This document shows, piece after piece, positions 45,865-56,989 of a stretch of DNA of 64,000 bases; the first letter of the stretch is position 1, and every line of letters begins with the position of its first letter. A program made the translations under genes and the position numbers. The notes below the pieces were generated by a model that saw only the letters and a program-made list of their open reading frames with translations, was not told the DNA's origin and did no database searches. The DNA lies in contig NC_091132.1 of the NCBI RefSeq assembly GCF_040183065.1, positions 159,438,102 through 159,502,101 of the forward strand, read 5' to 3'. Origin of the DNA: Periplaneta americana (lineage: Eukaryota > Arthropoda > Insecta > Blattodea > Blattidae).

Positions 45865-46188
45865 TTAGAGAATTATCTGCTTCACATATTCCTCTCCATA
45901 TTTCACGGATTTTTCACATTTTTTCTTCAAAGACACTTCCGTGATTTCATTATTTTTTTTCCTTGTCACTGCTATGACGTCATCCATTTTGAATGTAGTG
46001 TTGTTTGCAACAATCCTAGTTAACGTCATCTTAGAAATTCCTATTGCTGCTGCCACTCTTTCCCGCATCTTCTTAACATCCATGAGAAATATCCCGGCTT
46101 CGCCTTCTTTTTTCTTGAATTCCGTCACATTATAAATCATCTCGCGAGTTTGACTACGTGGAACTTTGCCCAATAATGTACCACTCAT
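45865..46188 (-). CDS. N-terminal fragment of a transposase-like protein (HTH)
   Basis: A 107-residue ORF with ATG at 46188 and TAA at 45865. SQTREMIYNVTEFKKKEGEA, then VKKMRERVAAAIGISKMTLT and RIVANNTTF look like the N-terminal helix-turn-helix of multi-copy DDE_3-type (Tc1/IS630-like) proteins in insects, where the usual protein continues with a catalytic domain. That domain is absent, so this is probably a truncated relic with an intact first part. Assignment is from recall of the motif layout, without a search. Confidence 0.5.
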   Translation of the reverse strand: MSGTLLGKVPRSQTREMIYNVTEFKKKEGEAGIFLMDVKKMRERVAAAIGISKMTLTRIVANNTTFKMDDVIAVTRKKNNEITEVSLKKKCEKSVKYGEEYVKQIIL

Positions 46189-46925
46189 TATAATAGAAGA
46201 AATACTTTATCACAAACGACAGTCACACATAGCCGCGTTCTTATACAGAATACAGCCTTCTCAACTGTTATTAGAACTAAGCTGTACCGTTCTAGTCCAC
46301 AGTGCACAGCAGTAGGCGGACATTGGTAGGGGAGACGTGCTCTATGCGCCTGCGCGAACGAGACAGCTTGCTAGTTTGAGGGTACGAAGGGTAAGCTAGT
46401 GATCAAACCTCCATAAACGACACAGCATCATGGTACTCATGTTTACATGGTAGTTGGAACAGCATTATGGTACACAAACTTAAAAAACCCATTGGGCAAC
46501 ATTCATTCTGTACAATGGTCGACTCACAACTGCTCTACGTGTTACTAGTTGCATCGCTCTCTGTGTGATAATCATATCACACTGTGATCCCCATAGTGAT
46601 GCGACCACATACTATGGATGTTATATGACATCTTGCGATACCCCATACATTGACTTAAGCCCCAACTCTCGTATAATTGATCAAGAATACAGTTTCATGT
46701 TAACACACATCACAATTTAATACTTAAACATAATGTTCAATAAAAATTTACATTACTTTATATATGTTGCAAGGAATAGAGAAGTGCATTTCATAATCTC
46801 TCCTACTCAGTTCCCATCCTCACCTTCCCATGGTGCAACCTGTTTTTAACAACTGAAGCTCTGTGGATCAAGTCAGCTGTATTTCAGCATGCTGTCCTGC
46901 CATGGCATGCATAACCCCCTCCCCC
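46189..46925. other. no gene recognised
   Basis: Includes the direct-repeat word CCATAAACGACACAGCATCA at 46411-46430. Nothing else recognised. Confidence 0.3.
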
Positions 46926-47250
46926 ACCCAATATGTTTTTGTAGGCAGAGAATGACCTCTCTACATTGCAAGAAGTTATAAGTGCAAAGTTGAATAAACA
47001 TTTTTCTATCATTTAGTTCTTTCTTTCTTTTCCTTCTTCACTCCTGATTCCTGAAGCCAAAATAAGGGGAATAAAATCGAGAAACTGAGATGTCCACTCA
47101 AAATCATTAAGACATGCATTTAAACTGAATATAATGTATATTATATGCATGATTAAGCTAAAAATTGCTTAAATATGCTCTATGGATGTTTTTATCCCCA
47201 AAAAGACCAAAACATGCAAATATGCACGAAAAAAGTACACGTATTTAGGA
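46926..47250 (-). mobile_element. deleted hAT remnant, same family as 17800-20220
   Basis: TGTAGGCAGAGAATGACCTC + TCTACATTGCAAGAAG matches 18028-18062 (transposase C-terminus). It then joins directly to sequence matching 19995-20215 (GAAACTGAGATGTCCACTCA, ACATGCATTTAAACTGAATA). The intervening coding region and the minisatellite are absent in this copy. Confidence 0.8.
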
Positions 47251-47639
47251 GCTGAAAGTAATGAAATGGATAAGTACTAAGTTTGGGCTATGGCCCATGT
47301 TCCTATAAAAACATCCATTTGCATGGAATTCTCGTCTCTATGAATTCCAACAGAAAAATACTAGCTGAAAGAAATGTGCTTTAAGATATTTAATACGAGT
47401 TTATTTTATTTTTATTCGCCAATACTTAAATGTTATATTTTGAGCCTTATACTTACATCCAAGCAACAGGTCTATTCTTCTTCAATAAATTGTAACAAAA
47501 AACTAAAAAGTATTTTGTTGTAATTCTTTGAATATTACTGTAGGAGATATAAAATACAGGCCATAATTTTTCTTTGCTTCTTGTAACCTATAAACTTACT
47601 CATATTAGTTATTTTCACGAAGATTTGTATTAAACTAAA

Positions 47640-47885
47640 ACATTGTGTTATTAGCACAATCACCATCAGATTGTTCACTTTGAGTTATATGATGACTAAC
47701 GTCACAATTCTCTGCTTCACCATGATCTGATTCCCCACCAATAATTACGTAATCATTTGGTATTTCATTCCTATTCTTGCCATTATTTTCACCACTACCA
47801 TCATCGTCAGATTGTTCACTTTCAGTCATATGATCACTAAATTCACAGTTCTCTGCTTCATTGTGTCTGATTCTTCAAAAGGAAT
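47640..47885. repeat. two-copy tandem duplication, ~140 bp, acidic minus-strand frame
   Basis: CATCAGATTGTTCACTTTGA at 47664 and CGTCAGATTGTTCACTTTCA near 47804 head two similar units sharing TCTGCTTCA and AATTACGTAATCATTTG-like words. On the minus strand they encode repeated acidic serine-rich peptides (SEQSDDDG, SEQSDGDC). Acidic N-termini occur in piggyBac-type transposases, but nothing else supports that here. Confidence 0.5.
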
Positions 47886-48484
47886 TACGTCATTATTTGA
47901 TAAAAGGCCTACTTCATTCAGAAGTGTTCTCATCTTTGTTATTCATTGGACATTATAAAGTTCTGAATAAAATCACAAGTCTTGGAAAAAATCATCCACT
48001 TGTGAAAATAGCTCTTCAGCAATTAGATACGTGGCGTGTTAACAGCACTCCAGTCATTCAAATGGCGCACTGAGAGTGAACAAGTGGAAATAAAGCTGAC
48101 CTAACGGTTTCAGTAGCAACAATGATTCTTTTCAAGAAGGTAAGAGGCCCGCCAGCAATATAGACAACATTATTTTCAGAATCACTGATGATTTAGTAGC
48201 TGGGATGTTGTGGCCACCCCACACGCCTAGTTAAAGGTTAATGAAACCTGGTTATTTCCCAGATATGGTGTGGCATATAACTCTGAGATACCAGAGGATG
48301 GCACTTCTGTCTTGTATTGTGGCTATTTTTCAACAATATATTATATACCGGTAAGTCTATCTACATCAATATATTTTCGCTTGCTTAAGGTAGGACAACG
48401 ACCTCCTTCCGATCATTTATACTCTTCAAAATATGTGACTGGTTTTCAGTCAATACATTAGTATTAAATTGTAAACTAACATAA
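47886..48484. other. no gene recognised
   Basis: Unassigned sequence. Short ORFs only. Confidence 0.3.
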
Positions 48485-49190
48485 TTCAATTTAAATCCTG
48501 TCCAAACTCAACGTCGCAAATTTCAAGTGCAATAATTAACAATAGATCCCTATTAGAAACAACAACAACCAAATTTCTTGGCTTAAAAATCGATAATGTG
48601 TTAAACTGGAAAAATCATATTAAAGAAATTACCCTCAAACTAAATTCATCATGTTTTGCTATTAGATCTATGCAAAAGATAATAAATACCAATATCTTAA
48701 AATCAATATACTTTGCATACTTCCACTCGGTAATGAGTTTTGGAAGAATAATCTGGGGAAATTCCACAGATAGTAACAGTATATTCCTACTACAAAAAAA
48801 GAGTAATTATAATAACGGTAGGTGCTAAATCTAGGGAATCGTGTAGGATTATTTAAAAAAAATCTACAAATAATGCCCATGGCTTGACAGTATATTTTTT
48901 CATTAATAATCTTCCTCGTATGTAATCGTGAAAACTTTGTAACTAATTCAACAGTTCATAGCATAAATACACGTCAAAAAAATTACTTTCATACTCCATC
49001 GGCAAGTCTATCGTGCTATCAAAAAGTAGTGCTATATATAGCAGTAAAAATTTTTAATAGCCTCCTTATCGATATAAAAAATGAAACACAAAACAAATGT
49101 TTATTTAGGGCCAAATTAAAGAAGCGCCTAATTTCTCACGACTTCTATTCTGTAGGTGAAATCATGACATTCAACAATGCTTCATGAAAT
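48485..49190 (+). pseudogene. non-LTR retrotransposon (jockey/CR1-like) ORF2 C-terminal fragment
   Basis: Plus-strand frames read TTTKFLGLKIDNVLNWKNHI, LKLNSSCFAIRSMQKI, YFAYFHSVMSFGRIIWGNST, then after a frameshift GAKSRESCR, NNLPRM-like text and YFHTPSASLSCYQKGVLYIA, KIFNSLP and FRAKLKKRLISHDFYSVGE. This order is the familiar C-terminal half of RTs (thumb and beyond) in the jockey/CR1 groups. It is unrelated to the RTE-like family. It is broken by at least two frameshifts. Confidence 0.8.
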
Positions 49191-49860
49191 TGATACTAAA
49201 ACTTTGTGTTGTACTAGTAGACTATATTGTAAACTTCGTCTGTATATATTTCATCCAGACTGTGACTATAAATTAATACTTTATAATAGTATTAAGTTTT
49301 TTGAGTTGTTCCATATTCTAGCTGTGAAGGTATGAAACCTTGTTAATAAATACTATAGTACCGGTACTACGATACTACACTATTTTCTCAACTTGTAACT
49401 GCAGCTGCTTCAAATGGAAATTAATTGCAAGAATTATCAATTTCATGTCGTTCTGTTCAAATTTCAACAACTTCTCAGCCTGCAAAGTCTTGGTGTACCT
49501 GCCAGCTAACAAATTCTGCTCATCAATGGTTCCAAGTTCCGGAGGTCGATACTCCTGCCTTGCATGGTGCAGAGAGTTATTTTAGCAGTTATTTTCTTCG
49601 CTACTTTCATATTAGCTTCACTTGGCAGCAGTTGCAAACTCACTTTCTAAGATGGCAGATACTAGTTCTCAGGAAGTCTTTGGTCTTACCTTCATGTCTG
49701 GATACACTCTTTGGCCTGTACTCTTCCGAGCCAGCAGTGTGGTTTGTATGTGCAGATGAGGTTTTGGCGATGGTACGTCCACCTACAAATAGTGATTACT
49801 GAATGATATTCATCACGAAAGTCTCAGCACCGCACAAGAGTGCACAGTGGTTCAAAAGTA
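49191..49860. other. no gene recognised
   Basis: An ORF at 49425-49802 (125 codons, plus) shows no recognisable motif and is probably fortuitous. Confidence 0.3.
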
Positions 49861-50080
49861 AATCTAGCGGGACAAAATTAATAACTTCTCTCCTATCTTA
49901 CAGATTTTTATGAAATTTTGTACAGCAGTTAAAGGTAGCATATCTTTTTTGCATACAAAGTCTCATTGTGTTTATATGAAAGAATTACCCCCATTACAAG
50001 GGGTGAATTTAGACAAAATTATCATCTTTTCTCCTACCCAACAGATTTTCATCAAACTTTACACAGTAGTTACAGGTAAC

Positions 50081-51668
50081 CAGGGCCTGATTTAGGCAGC
50101 AGCCTTTGGTGCATCTGCTGAGGGCCTCATGATACTGGGGGCTTCAAAATCCAGGAACAAGCCTTTTTTAAAATGAATTATGAAAAATGAAATAAACAAC
50201 TCTGCCAACTCAAAATCAGAACTGATGAAATAAGTAATTATGTAACGAATTATTATTTTAGAAAACTCATAAAAAATCACTTATTATTTTAAGTTTAGAG
50301 TCATAATTATGTTGTGTCAGTGAAGTGTGTTGAGTAAGTCAAACGTGTTCCTGTCAGTGAAGCTTTATAGTTTATAGTGGCAGTGCAAAGTATTTGAACA
50401 GTGAAATGTTTTTGAAGTGTTAGTGAAATCAGGATAGAATCAGTGAAATGTGTCGTAGTTCCAGTGCAGTGAGTGAGTTGACAGGGAAATGAGTGTAGTG
50501 TTGAAAGGTACTTGTGCAGATATGAACATATCATACTCGTGGGTTTTAGTTCGAACATAGGTTTAAGGTACAAATTTGATTTACTTTAAATCTTATTTTA
50601 ACTGATCGTGCTGCATTTAATTTAGGATGTTCCCTGTTGTTGTTGTTATTATTATTATTAATTATTGTTAGTATTAATTATTAGTATTATTATTAATTGT
50701 ATTTTTTATTAATTGTGTTTATTATTGTCTTTATTGAGTGTAATTAGTTACCACTGCCACCGGGTATATACCCATTGCAGTGTGAATAAATACGTACATA
50801 AGTTGATTGCAGAGTTTAACTTGTAAAAGTTGGCTACCATGTACAGTTTATGCAAGTTGTAACAGTAGGCATATTTAAATAATTAATCATGAATTCAGCA
50901 CCCAAAGTCAACAACACTATCGGTTCTCATTGTGTTGAGTGTTAAATCAAGTGCTTAATGCTTCTGTTGCTTTGCAACTTATCTCATTTCTGTTGGTATA
51001 GGACCATTTATTGGTGTGTTTTGGTAGTGCAAAAGTGTTTTTTGGAATGTCTATAATTAAAAACGGAATTCCCAAGCAAATTTGAGTTAGTAGCCAATAA
51101 AAGAAAAAAGAAGGCTATTGAAATTCAAGAAGAAGAAAAACAACGCTGATCATTGAGTAAATATGTTAGTTCATGTCACTCTCAGTAACTCATTTACCAA
51201 GAGAGACCTCCAGTTTCAAAAAGTGAATGTTTTAACACAGACTAATGATGATTTTGTAATACAGAGACAATAATCCGTCACAGCTACTAATTTGTAGAGA
51301 ACAAAGGTTTTTTTTTTTTTTGCATTAGCCTAAACCAGAATTTAGGAAAAATGAACATTGCTTTCAAAGTCCTGAATTACTGCACTAAAGGAAACTAGGG
51401 ATAGTAGGCCTACCAGTATTACAACTGGTGTAATCAGCTCTGACCCTATCATATGGCCACACATATCACTGATACCTTATGGGACCACTTTATTTTTAAT
51501 CCTTCTCCTCAAAATAGAGAATTAATAAAACCCTCTGTGAAATAAGTACATGATGAAAGGTGACAGAAGTTAAATAAAATAAGATAAGCCTATTTATCAT
51601 ATATGAAAAAAAGAGGCCTCATAAAGAAAATTAAGCTCCGGGCCTCTGAATTTGTAAATCAGGCCCTG
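50081..51668. mobile_element. hAT element with 8-bp duplication, inserted in tandem repeat
   Basis: TIR CAGGGCCTGATTTA at 50081 and inverted at 51655-51668, with target duplications CAGGTAAC at 50073-50080 and 51669-51676. Near the right end traces such as KRKKKAIEIQEEEK resemble basic N-termini of zinc-finger hAT transposases, but no intact ORF remains. A LINE tail (50300-50815) lies within it. Confidence 0.93.
50300..50815 (+). mobile_element. 3' tail of the jockey/R1-like retrotransposon
   Basis: It matches the minus-strand tail at 34716-35720 (GTTTTAGTTCGAACATAGG, GTGTAATTAGTTACCACTGC, CACCGGGTATATACCCAT, GTGTGAATAAATA) with many TCAGTGAA words. Only the non-coding 3' part is present, a strongly 5'-truncated insertion inside the hAT. 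It lacks the MITE found in the other copy. Confidence 0.88.
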
Positions 51669-51779
51669 CAGGTAACATATTTGTTTTCCATAAAAACTCT
51701 CAGTATATTTGTGTACAAGAAACTACCCCATTATAGGGATGAATTTAGAGCAGACTGTGAATATTTCTCCTATCTAACA

Positions 51780-52010
51780 AAAAAATGTTATGGTTTATTT
51801 AACGACACTTGCAACTGCAGAGGTTATATCAGCGTCGCTGGATGTGCCGGAATTTTGTCCTGCAGGAGTTCTTTTACATGCCAGTAAATCAACTGACATG
51901 AGCCTGTCGCATTTAAGCACACTTAAATGCCATCGACCTGCCCCCGGGATCAAACCCGCAACCTTGGGCATAGAAGGCTAGCACTATACCAATTCGCCAA
52001 CCAGGTCGAC
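51780..52010 (-). mobile_element. tRNA-derived SINE (family F), complete
   Basis: On the minus strand: GACCTGGTTGGCGAATTGGT (A-box region), then GGTTGCGGGTTTGATCCCGG (B-box), then GGTCGATGGCATTTAAGTGT, TACTGGCATGTAAAAGAACT and CGTTAAATAAACCATAACA. Target duplications CCTATCTAACA at 51769-51779 and 52011-52021 are perfect. I recognise this body as a SINE common in several insect orders, but cannot give its registered name with certainty. Confidence 0.95.
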
Positions 52011-52320
52011 CCTATCTAACACATTTTCTTCAAATGTTATACAGTAGTTACAGGTAACATATTTCTTTTGTATATAAACCCTCATTACATTTGTGTGAAA
52101 GAAGCTACTTCATTATAAGGAGTGAATTTAGACAAAATTAACAACTCTTCAACGTTGTAACAGATTTTCATTAAACTTTGTGCAGTAGTTACAGATAAAT
52201 ATTTGTTCTGTATACAAACTCTTATTACGTTTGTGTAAGAGAAACTATTCCACCACAGGGGGTGCATTTGTACAAAGTTAATAACTTGGCTTCTATATAA
52301 CAGATTTTCATATATTAATG

Positions 52321-52956
52321 TGTTGTTGTTTATTGATTTCATATTATAATAAAATAACATTACTTGAGGAATATATCGTATTCGCGGCGAACATAATAAT
52401 AGTAAATAACAATATTGTTTAATATTTATTATGGAAGCATTAAAACCCTGTTGTCAATTTATGGTAAGAAATTTAACTTTTACTGCAGAACTAATTCTGT
52501 AAAATCGACGCATAAAATTATTATAAATTAAGTTCAATTGTTTAATTAGTCCCTATCTTTAAATTAACATCCTATTTAGTTCTTTTATTAGGGGTTTGGT
52601 CCATTTGTGTCTATTTGGTACAAACCGCCCAATGTTTTCTTTTTGAATAACGCAAGTACTGGTTGCAGATTTTTTAAAAAATTAATTGTCTTGGAAGAAA
52701 TGACAAATATCTTTAAATGGCGCAAGTCGCGCAATTTGCGGTTTAAAGACTCTTATAGGCCATACATTTCTTTGCAATATACTAAATTTTTATCCTTATG
52801 TTCCGATATACATTTTTTAAGGGCAGAGGGTTACGAACGTATACAAAAATTATGACAAAACACGTAATAACACTATTGACAATAGCCATACGTAAATTTT
52901 ACCACTGAATCTTGAAAGAATGCTGAATTGAATGGCTTATAGTTCACTCAATTTAG
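52321..52956. other. no gene recognised
   Basis: AT-rich. Nothing recognised. Confidence 0.35.
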
Positions 52957-53412
52957 ATTATTAATTTGTCCTTTACAATTTGTTTAATTGTTGCAACAAA
53001 TCGAAAATATGCTTAAACATATGATCACATAGGTACATTTTCTTGGCAAACTAATGATACCATTGGTCCAAAATTTGTACCAGATCTTACATATTGCTTT
53101 GTGATAATGAAACTAAGTTTTTATTTTTATAACTTGAATATTAGTTTCATAATTTGATACATGCTGAAAAAATTATTTTTTTTTCCAAACTCTGTTTTAA
53201 AATACCACAAAACCGACAGTTCGTTTTCAAATGAAGTAAAAAGTGAGTTTCTTATAGTTGTATGTACATGTAAGATCTGACAATTTTTTTTTTATTAATG
53301 GGCTCATTAGTTTACCATAAATTTGTACCTATGTGACCTAAAGTTTCAGTGTATTTTCGATTTGTTGCAAAATTAAACAAATTATTTATGACAGATCTAA
53401 ATTAAAATGAGC
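52957..53412. repeat. long inverted repeat (foldback), ~150-bp arms
   Basis: TTTGTTTAATTGTTGCAACA + AATCGAAAATA near 52979 is matched inverted near 53390-53358. GATCACATAGGTACA pairs with TGTACCTATGTGACC, GCAAACTAATGA with TCATTAGTTTACC, and CAGATCTTACAT with ATGTAAGATCTG. The centre has a smaller hairpin (GAAACTAAG..TTAGTTTC). The arms are about 80 percent alike. No target duplication was established. Confidence 0.85.
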
Positions 53413-54228
53413 TCTATGTCGTCATTAAATTCAGCTTTCTTTCTAGATTCCGTATTATTTTAGATTACTGCAGTTTAAAGATCATGATATGGCGGCATAT
53501 TTGGTGTGATAATGAATCATTTTTACTTACAGTTTCAAGGGTGACCAAAATTATTTTTGTTCCCCTGGATTCGTGTTTGCAACCACTGTGGAGTGCGGCG
53601 ATTTCTTCGCTGTCTTGTAGACAAAAATTCATAATACATCATTTTGTTATGGCCCTTTTCGTGCACCACGTTACATTAATGGTAAGCGTTCAAACATGTT
53701 ATTCACTGTTTATGTGTCCAGAAAAAACACTACGGTATATAGACAAGACATTAGATATAAACATTTCTATCCGAACACTTTACGTATACTTACAAGTTTT
53801 GATAGTACATTAATAAGTGATCAGTTGACACATGAAGTTTAATTGTAGGAGGAATTTGTGTGATCAATTGCTCCTAAGGAATTGTCCGACATAAAAGAAA
53901 AATATTACCATACAATATATTACTTTAGCGGTATCGTACCAGCGTAATGCAGTATAGAAATTATGGATTAGAACAATTTGACAAACACTTTTCACAAACT
54001 TCGCAATTCATGGCTTGTCGACCAGAATACTACCTTGCAGTGTTTTCATATGCTGTCGAGGTAAAAATCACTTTCAAGGAACAATGTATTCCAATAGTTC
54101 TTCGCCTGTATGCAAACATTCCTAAATATCTAGTGGCCAGGAAAGTTATTCACGGACATCGCATTTTAAGGCATAAGCAATATGCCTACTACTTCATAGC
54201 AAACAGGTTAAAAAAAATTTCAATCATC
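53413..54228. other. 3' flank of gene 2, nothing recognised
   Basis: Downstream of the gene 2 stop. No convincing polyadenylation signal was chosen. Confidence 0.3.
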
Positions 54229-55461
54229 TTATTTGACTTTCTCGCCGGTGTGCTTCCGGGAATGTTTTCTTAAATGTCCCGATTGCGTGAAACATCTACC
54301 ACATACATCGCATTTGAAAGGTTTTTCGCCTGTGTGCACTACAGAATGTTTGTTTAGACGTGAAGAAGAAGGGAAACACTTTTGACAGACATTACACTTG
54401 AATGGCTTCCCGACCAAGTGCAAGCGCAAATGCTCTTTGAAATGATGCGACCACGAAAAGCACATACCACATATTTCACACGTGAATGGCTTCTCGCCTG
54501 TATGAACGCGTGAATGTGTTCTTAAGTCTCCTGATCGCGAGAAACATCTACCACACAATTCGCATTTGAAAGGCTTGTCGCCTGTGTGCACTACAGCATG
54601 CCTCTTTAGACGTGAAGTAGACAAGAAACACTTTTGACAAAGACTACACTTGTATGGCTTCTCGCCCGAGTGCACGCGTTTATGATCTTTCAAATGATGC
54701 GACCACGAAAAACACATTTCACAGATATCACACCTAAATGGTTTCTCGCCTGTGTGAACGCGTAAATGTTTTTTCAAACTATCCGACCTGGAAAAACACA
54801 TTTCACATTTTTCGCATTTGAATGGTTTCTCGCCCGTATGTGATCGTGCATGCATTCTGAGATTAGAATTCTGCGAGAAACTCTTTCCACAGATATCGCA
54901 TTTAAATGTTCTCTCACCTGTATGCGTGGAAACATTTTGATTTAGTTCTGAAGGAATTGAGAAACTATTTTCACAGATGTCCCCCTTAAGTGTTTTCTCA
55001 GTAGTGTGTGTGGGAACATGTCGATTTAGTTTCGATAGAGTCGAGAAACTTTTGTCACAGATATCGCATTTGAATATTTTCCCACCTGTATGTGAGGGAA
55101 CATGTCGATTTAGTTCCGAGAGAGTCGAGAAACTTTTGTCACAGATATCGCAATTAAATATTTTCTCGCCTGTATGTGTGCGATCATGTCGATATAGTTC
55201 AGAAGGAGTCGGAAAACACTTTCCACAGATGTCGCATTTAAATGGTTTCTCGCCTGTATGTTTGCGAGCATGTTGATATTCATGTGATGAACTGGAAAAA
55301 CATTTTTCACAGAAACCGTTTTTCAATGGTCTTTGGCCAGTATGCATAGGTAAATGGTTATTGATATCCTGTAACTCCGAGAAACAATTTCCACAGTTAA
55401 TGCACTTCAATGGTTCCGGTATCATATCATCTTCTAATATGTCCACGTCACAGGAATCTTC
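54229..55461 (-). CDS. gene 2, exon 3: C2H2 zinc-finger array
   Basis: The terminal coding exon follows the acceptor TTTGCCTGTTTGCAG in phase 0 and encodes 410 residues to TAA (54231-54229). An in-frame ATG at 55542 would add 27 residues, but those read through the polypyrimidine tract, so I place the exon start at 55461. EDSCDVDILEDDM is an acidic linker. Then come 14 finger units, 12 canonical. Unit 2 (LKNGFC) lacks its first Cys, and unit 6 (LKGDIC..LNQNV) lacks one Cys and one His. Fingers 8-10 and 11-13 are a duplicated three-finger block (S-R-S-x, SWSHH, xSSRL/STSRL contact regions), and units 4-5 are a second duplication. The expected role is sequence-specific DNA binding in the nucleus; targets are unknown. 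Confidence 0.9.
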   Translation of the reverse strand, partial: EDSCDVDILEDDMIPEPLKCINCGNCFSELQDINNHLPMHTGQRPLKNGFCEKCFSSSSHEYQHARKHTGEKPFKCDICGKCFPTPSELYRHDRTHTGEKIFNCDICDKSFSTLSELNRHVPSHTGGKIFKCDICDKSFSTLSKLNRHVPTHTTEKTLKGDICENSFSIPSELNQNVSTHTGERTFKCDICGKSFSQNSNLRMHARSHTGEKPFKCEKCEMCFSRSDSLKKHLRVHTGEKPFRCDICEMCFSWSHHLKDHKRVHSGEKPYKCSLCQKCFLSTSRLKRHAVVHTGDKPFKCELCGRCFSRSGDLRTHSRVHTGEKPFTCEICGMCFSWSHHFKEHLRLHLVGKPFKCNVCQKCFPSSSRLNKHSVVHTGEKPFKCDVCGRCFTQSGHLRKHSRKHTGEKVK

Positions 55462-55886
55462 CTGCAAACAGGCAAATAAAAGAGATGGCGGATCTGTAGG
55501 TGGAAACGTAGAGAACATACTAGTTTCTAAGCTGGAAACCAAACTGAAACTTATTTAAATACATACAGAATACATAGGGGGTTGTTTCATATCTTGAAGT
55601 TGGCACTCATGGAATTCTGCTCTTCTTTTCTGGAATTCCATTATTACTGTACTTGTTTCTTTAAAGCTAGACGATTGCACATAGCATAGGAATAATTTAC
55701 TGTTATAGTTCTGTAATCCTCTACATATTAAGTCAATTCATATCGCACGTACTTCGATGCTCAACTATGAACTCCAAATCATGCAAATTATCTAGGAGTA
55801 AATGTGCATGTTTTTTTCATGTGGAAGACTTACTGCTAATCAGGTCAAAAATGACGATTAATTTTCCCAACATCAACGTTCTACAT

Positions 55887-56024
55887 CAGTGTCCCGCAAC
55901 CTTCTTTTACTCACGGCACACACTAGACAGGCCTAGACTCAACACTGCACACCAAAATGTTAATCCCCTCAAAAATATATGACGTGACTCTCCTAATATA
56001 ATTACGTAATGTAATCAAATTTAC

Positions 56025-56069
<45 letters not shown>

Positions 56070-56938
56070 CATTATTATTATTATATTATTATTAATATTA
56101 TTATTACTACTATTTTCATTATCATTATAAAACAGAAATCGACTCTTGCATTTATTGACAATTTATGAATTTTAATTCACTGTAGAAAGTACACACCTAT
56201 TACCAATATTAAAGTAAATAACTCTACTCATACTTTCAATGGGATACTTGAACCTGCTTAGCTGCATACAGGTGGCTGATCCGAGGCGGAATTGTTGACA
56301 GTGCAAGCCTAATTTCTTCATCGATGGATTTGCATCTATGCCTCTTTAATGTTTTAATTTCGAGAAGCCCAGTTCACACATATATGTAGTTGAAAATGAC
56401 AGTAACTTTTACTACTTCGTCCATCACAATTTTCAGAGGAGATGGCAAAGACTTAGCAACAATGACTTCGTGGTGAATGAGACAATGGTTGCTCTGTATG
56501 TTAGGATATACTTCACGTATCCTTTCATAGAAGCGGCTCTATCTTTAAAATGCTAACGCAATCCTCCGCTGTTAATTAATTATGGACCACATATTCATTA
56601 GTTCTGCGAAATATTTCTTCACCGGTTGCTCGCTCGGGCACTTCTTTGCACAAAAAAAAAAAAATACAATTACATCCCCATCAATGTATCAGATGTAGGA
56701 AAGAAGTTGTGCGTGACCGCTAATATCGGTAGACTCGTCGATCTGGAGTGACAACTTCTGACTGTTCTCTATTTTCTCCTTCATAATGTCTTCGGTGTCA
56801 CTGGAAATGTCACTAACTCAGGGGCTAATTGTGTCAGCAGAGAGAGGAATTTAATGTTAATTAATTTTTTTACAATAATATGGAAAAGTTCGCGTCACAC
56901 CTTTCACCTTGTGGAAGCACACCAGTTGCGGAACACTG
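55887..56938 (-). mobile_element. hAT relic (ZBED/SCAND3-like) with 8-bp duplication in gene 2 intron 2
   Basis: It begins CAGTGTCCCGCAAC and ends GTTGCGGAACACTG, with target octamers TTCTACAT at 55879-55886 and 56939-56946. The minus strand retains broken coding text such as RATGEEIFRRTNEYVV, resembling ZBED5/SCAND3-type hAT proteins. An (ATT)n run at 56025-56100 lies inside. It is not functional. Confidence 0.88.
56025..56100. repeat. (ATT)n microsatellite
   Basis: Long, slightly interrupted ATT repeat inside the hAT relic. Confidence 0.93.
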
Positions 56939-56989
56939 TTCTACATCACAAATAGCACTGGACTTTCAACCTACACTTCAACATGGAAG

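Larger units (their letters stand above)
49860..52320. repeat. tandem repeat of ~115-155-bp units, split by a hAT and a SINE
   Basis: Units sharing CAGATTTTCATCAAACTTT, CAGTAGTTACAGGTAACAT, TTGTGTGAAAGAAACTACCC and GGTGAATTTAGACAAAATTA occur at 49860-50080, 51669-51779 and 52011-52320. The gaps are precisely the hAT at 50081-51668 and the SINE at 51780-52010. Removing both restores one continuous, diverged array of about five units. Confidence 0.85.

Noticed and set aside
49425..49802. 125-codon ORF
   Set aside because: No motif, no splice context, no similarity recognised.
55462..55542. 27-residue N-terminal extension of the gene 2 finger exon
   Set aside because: Encoded by the polypyrimidine tract before a strong acceptor; phase-0 upstream exons explain the start better.
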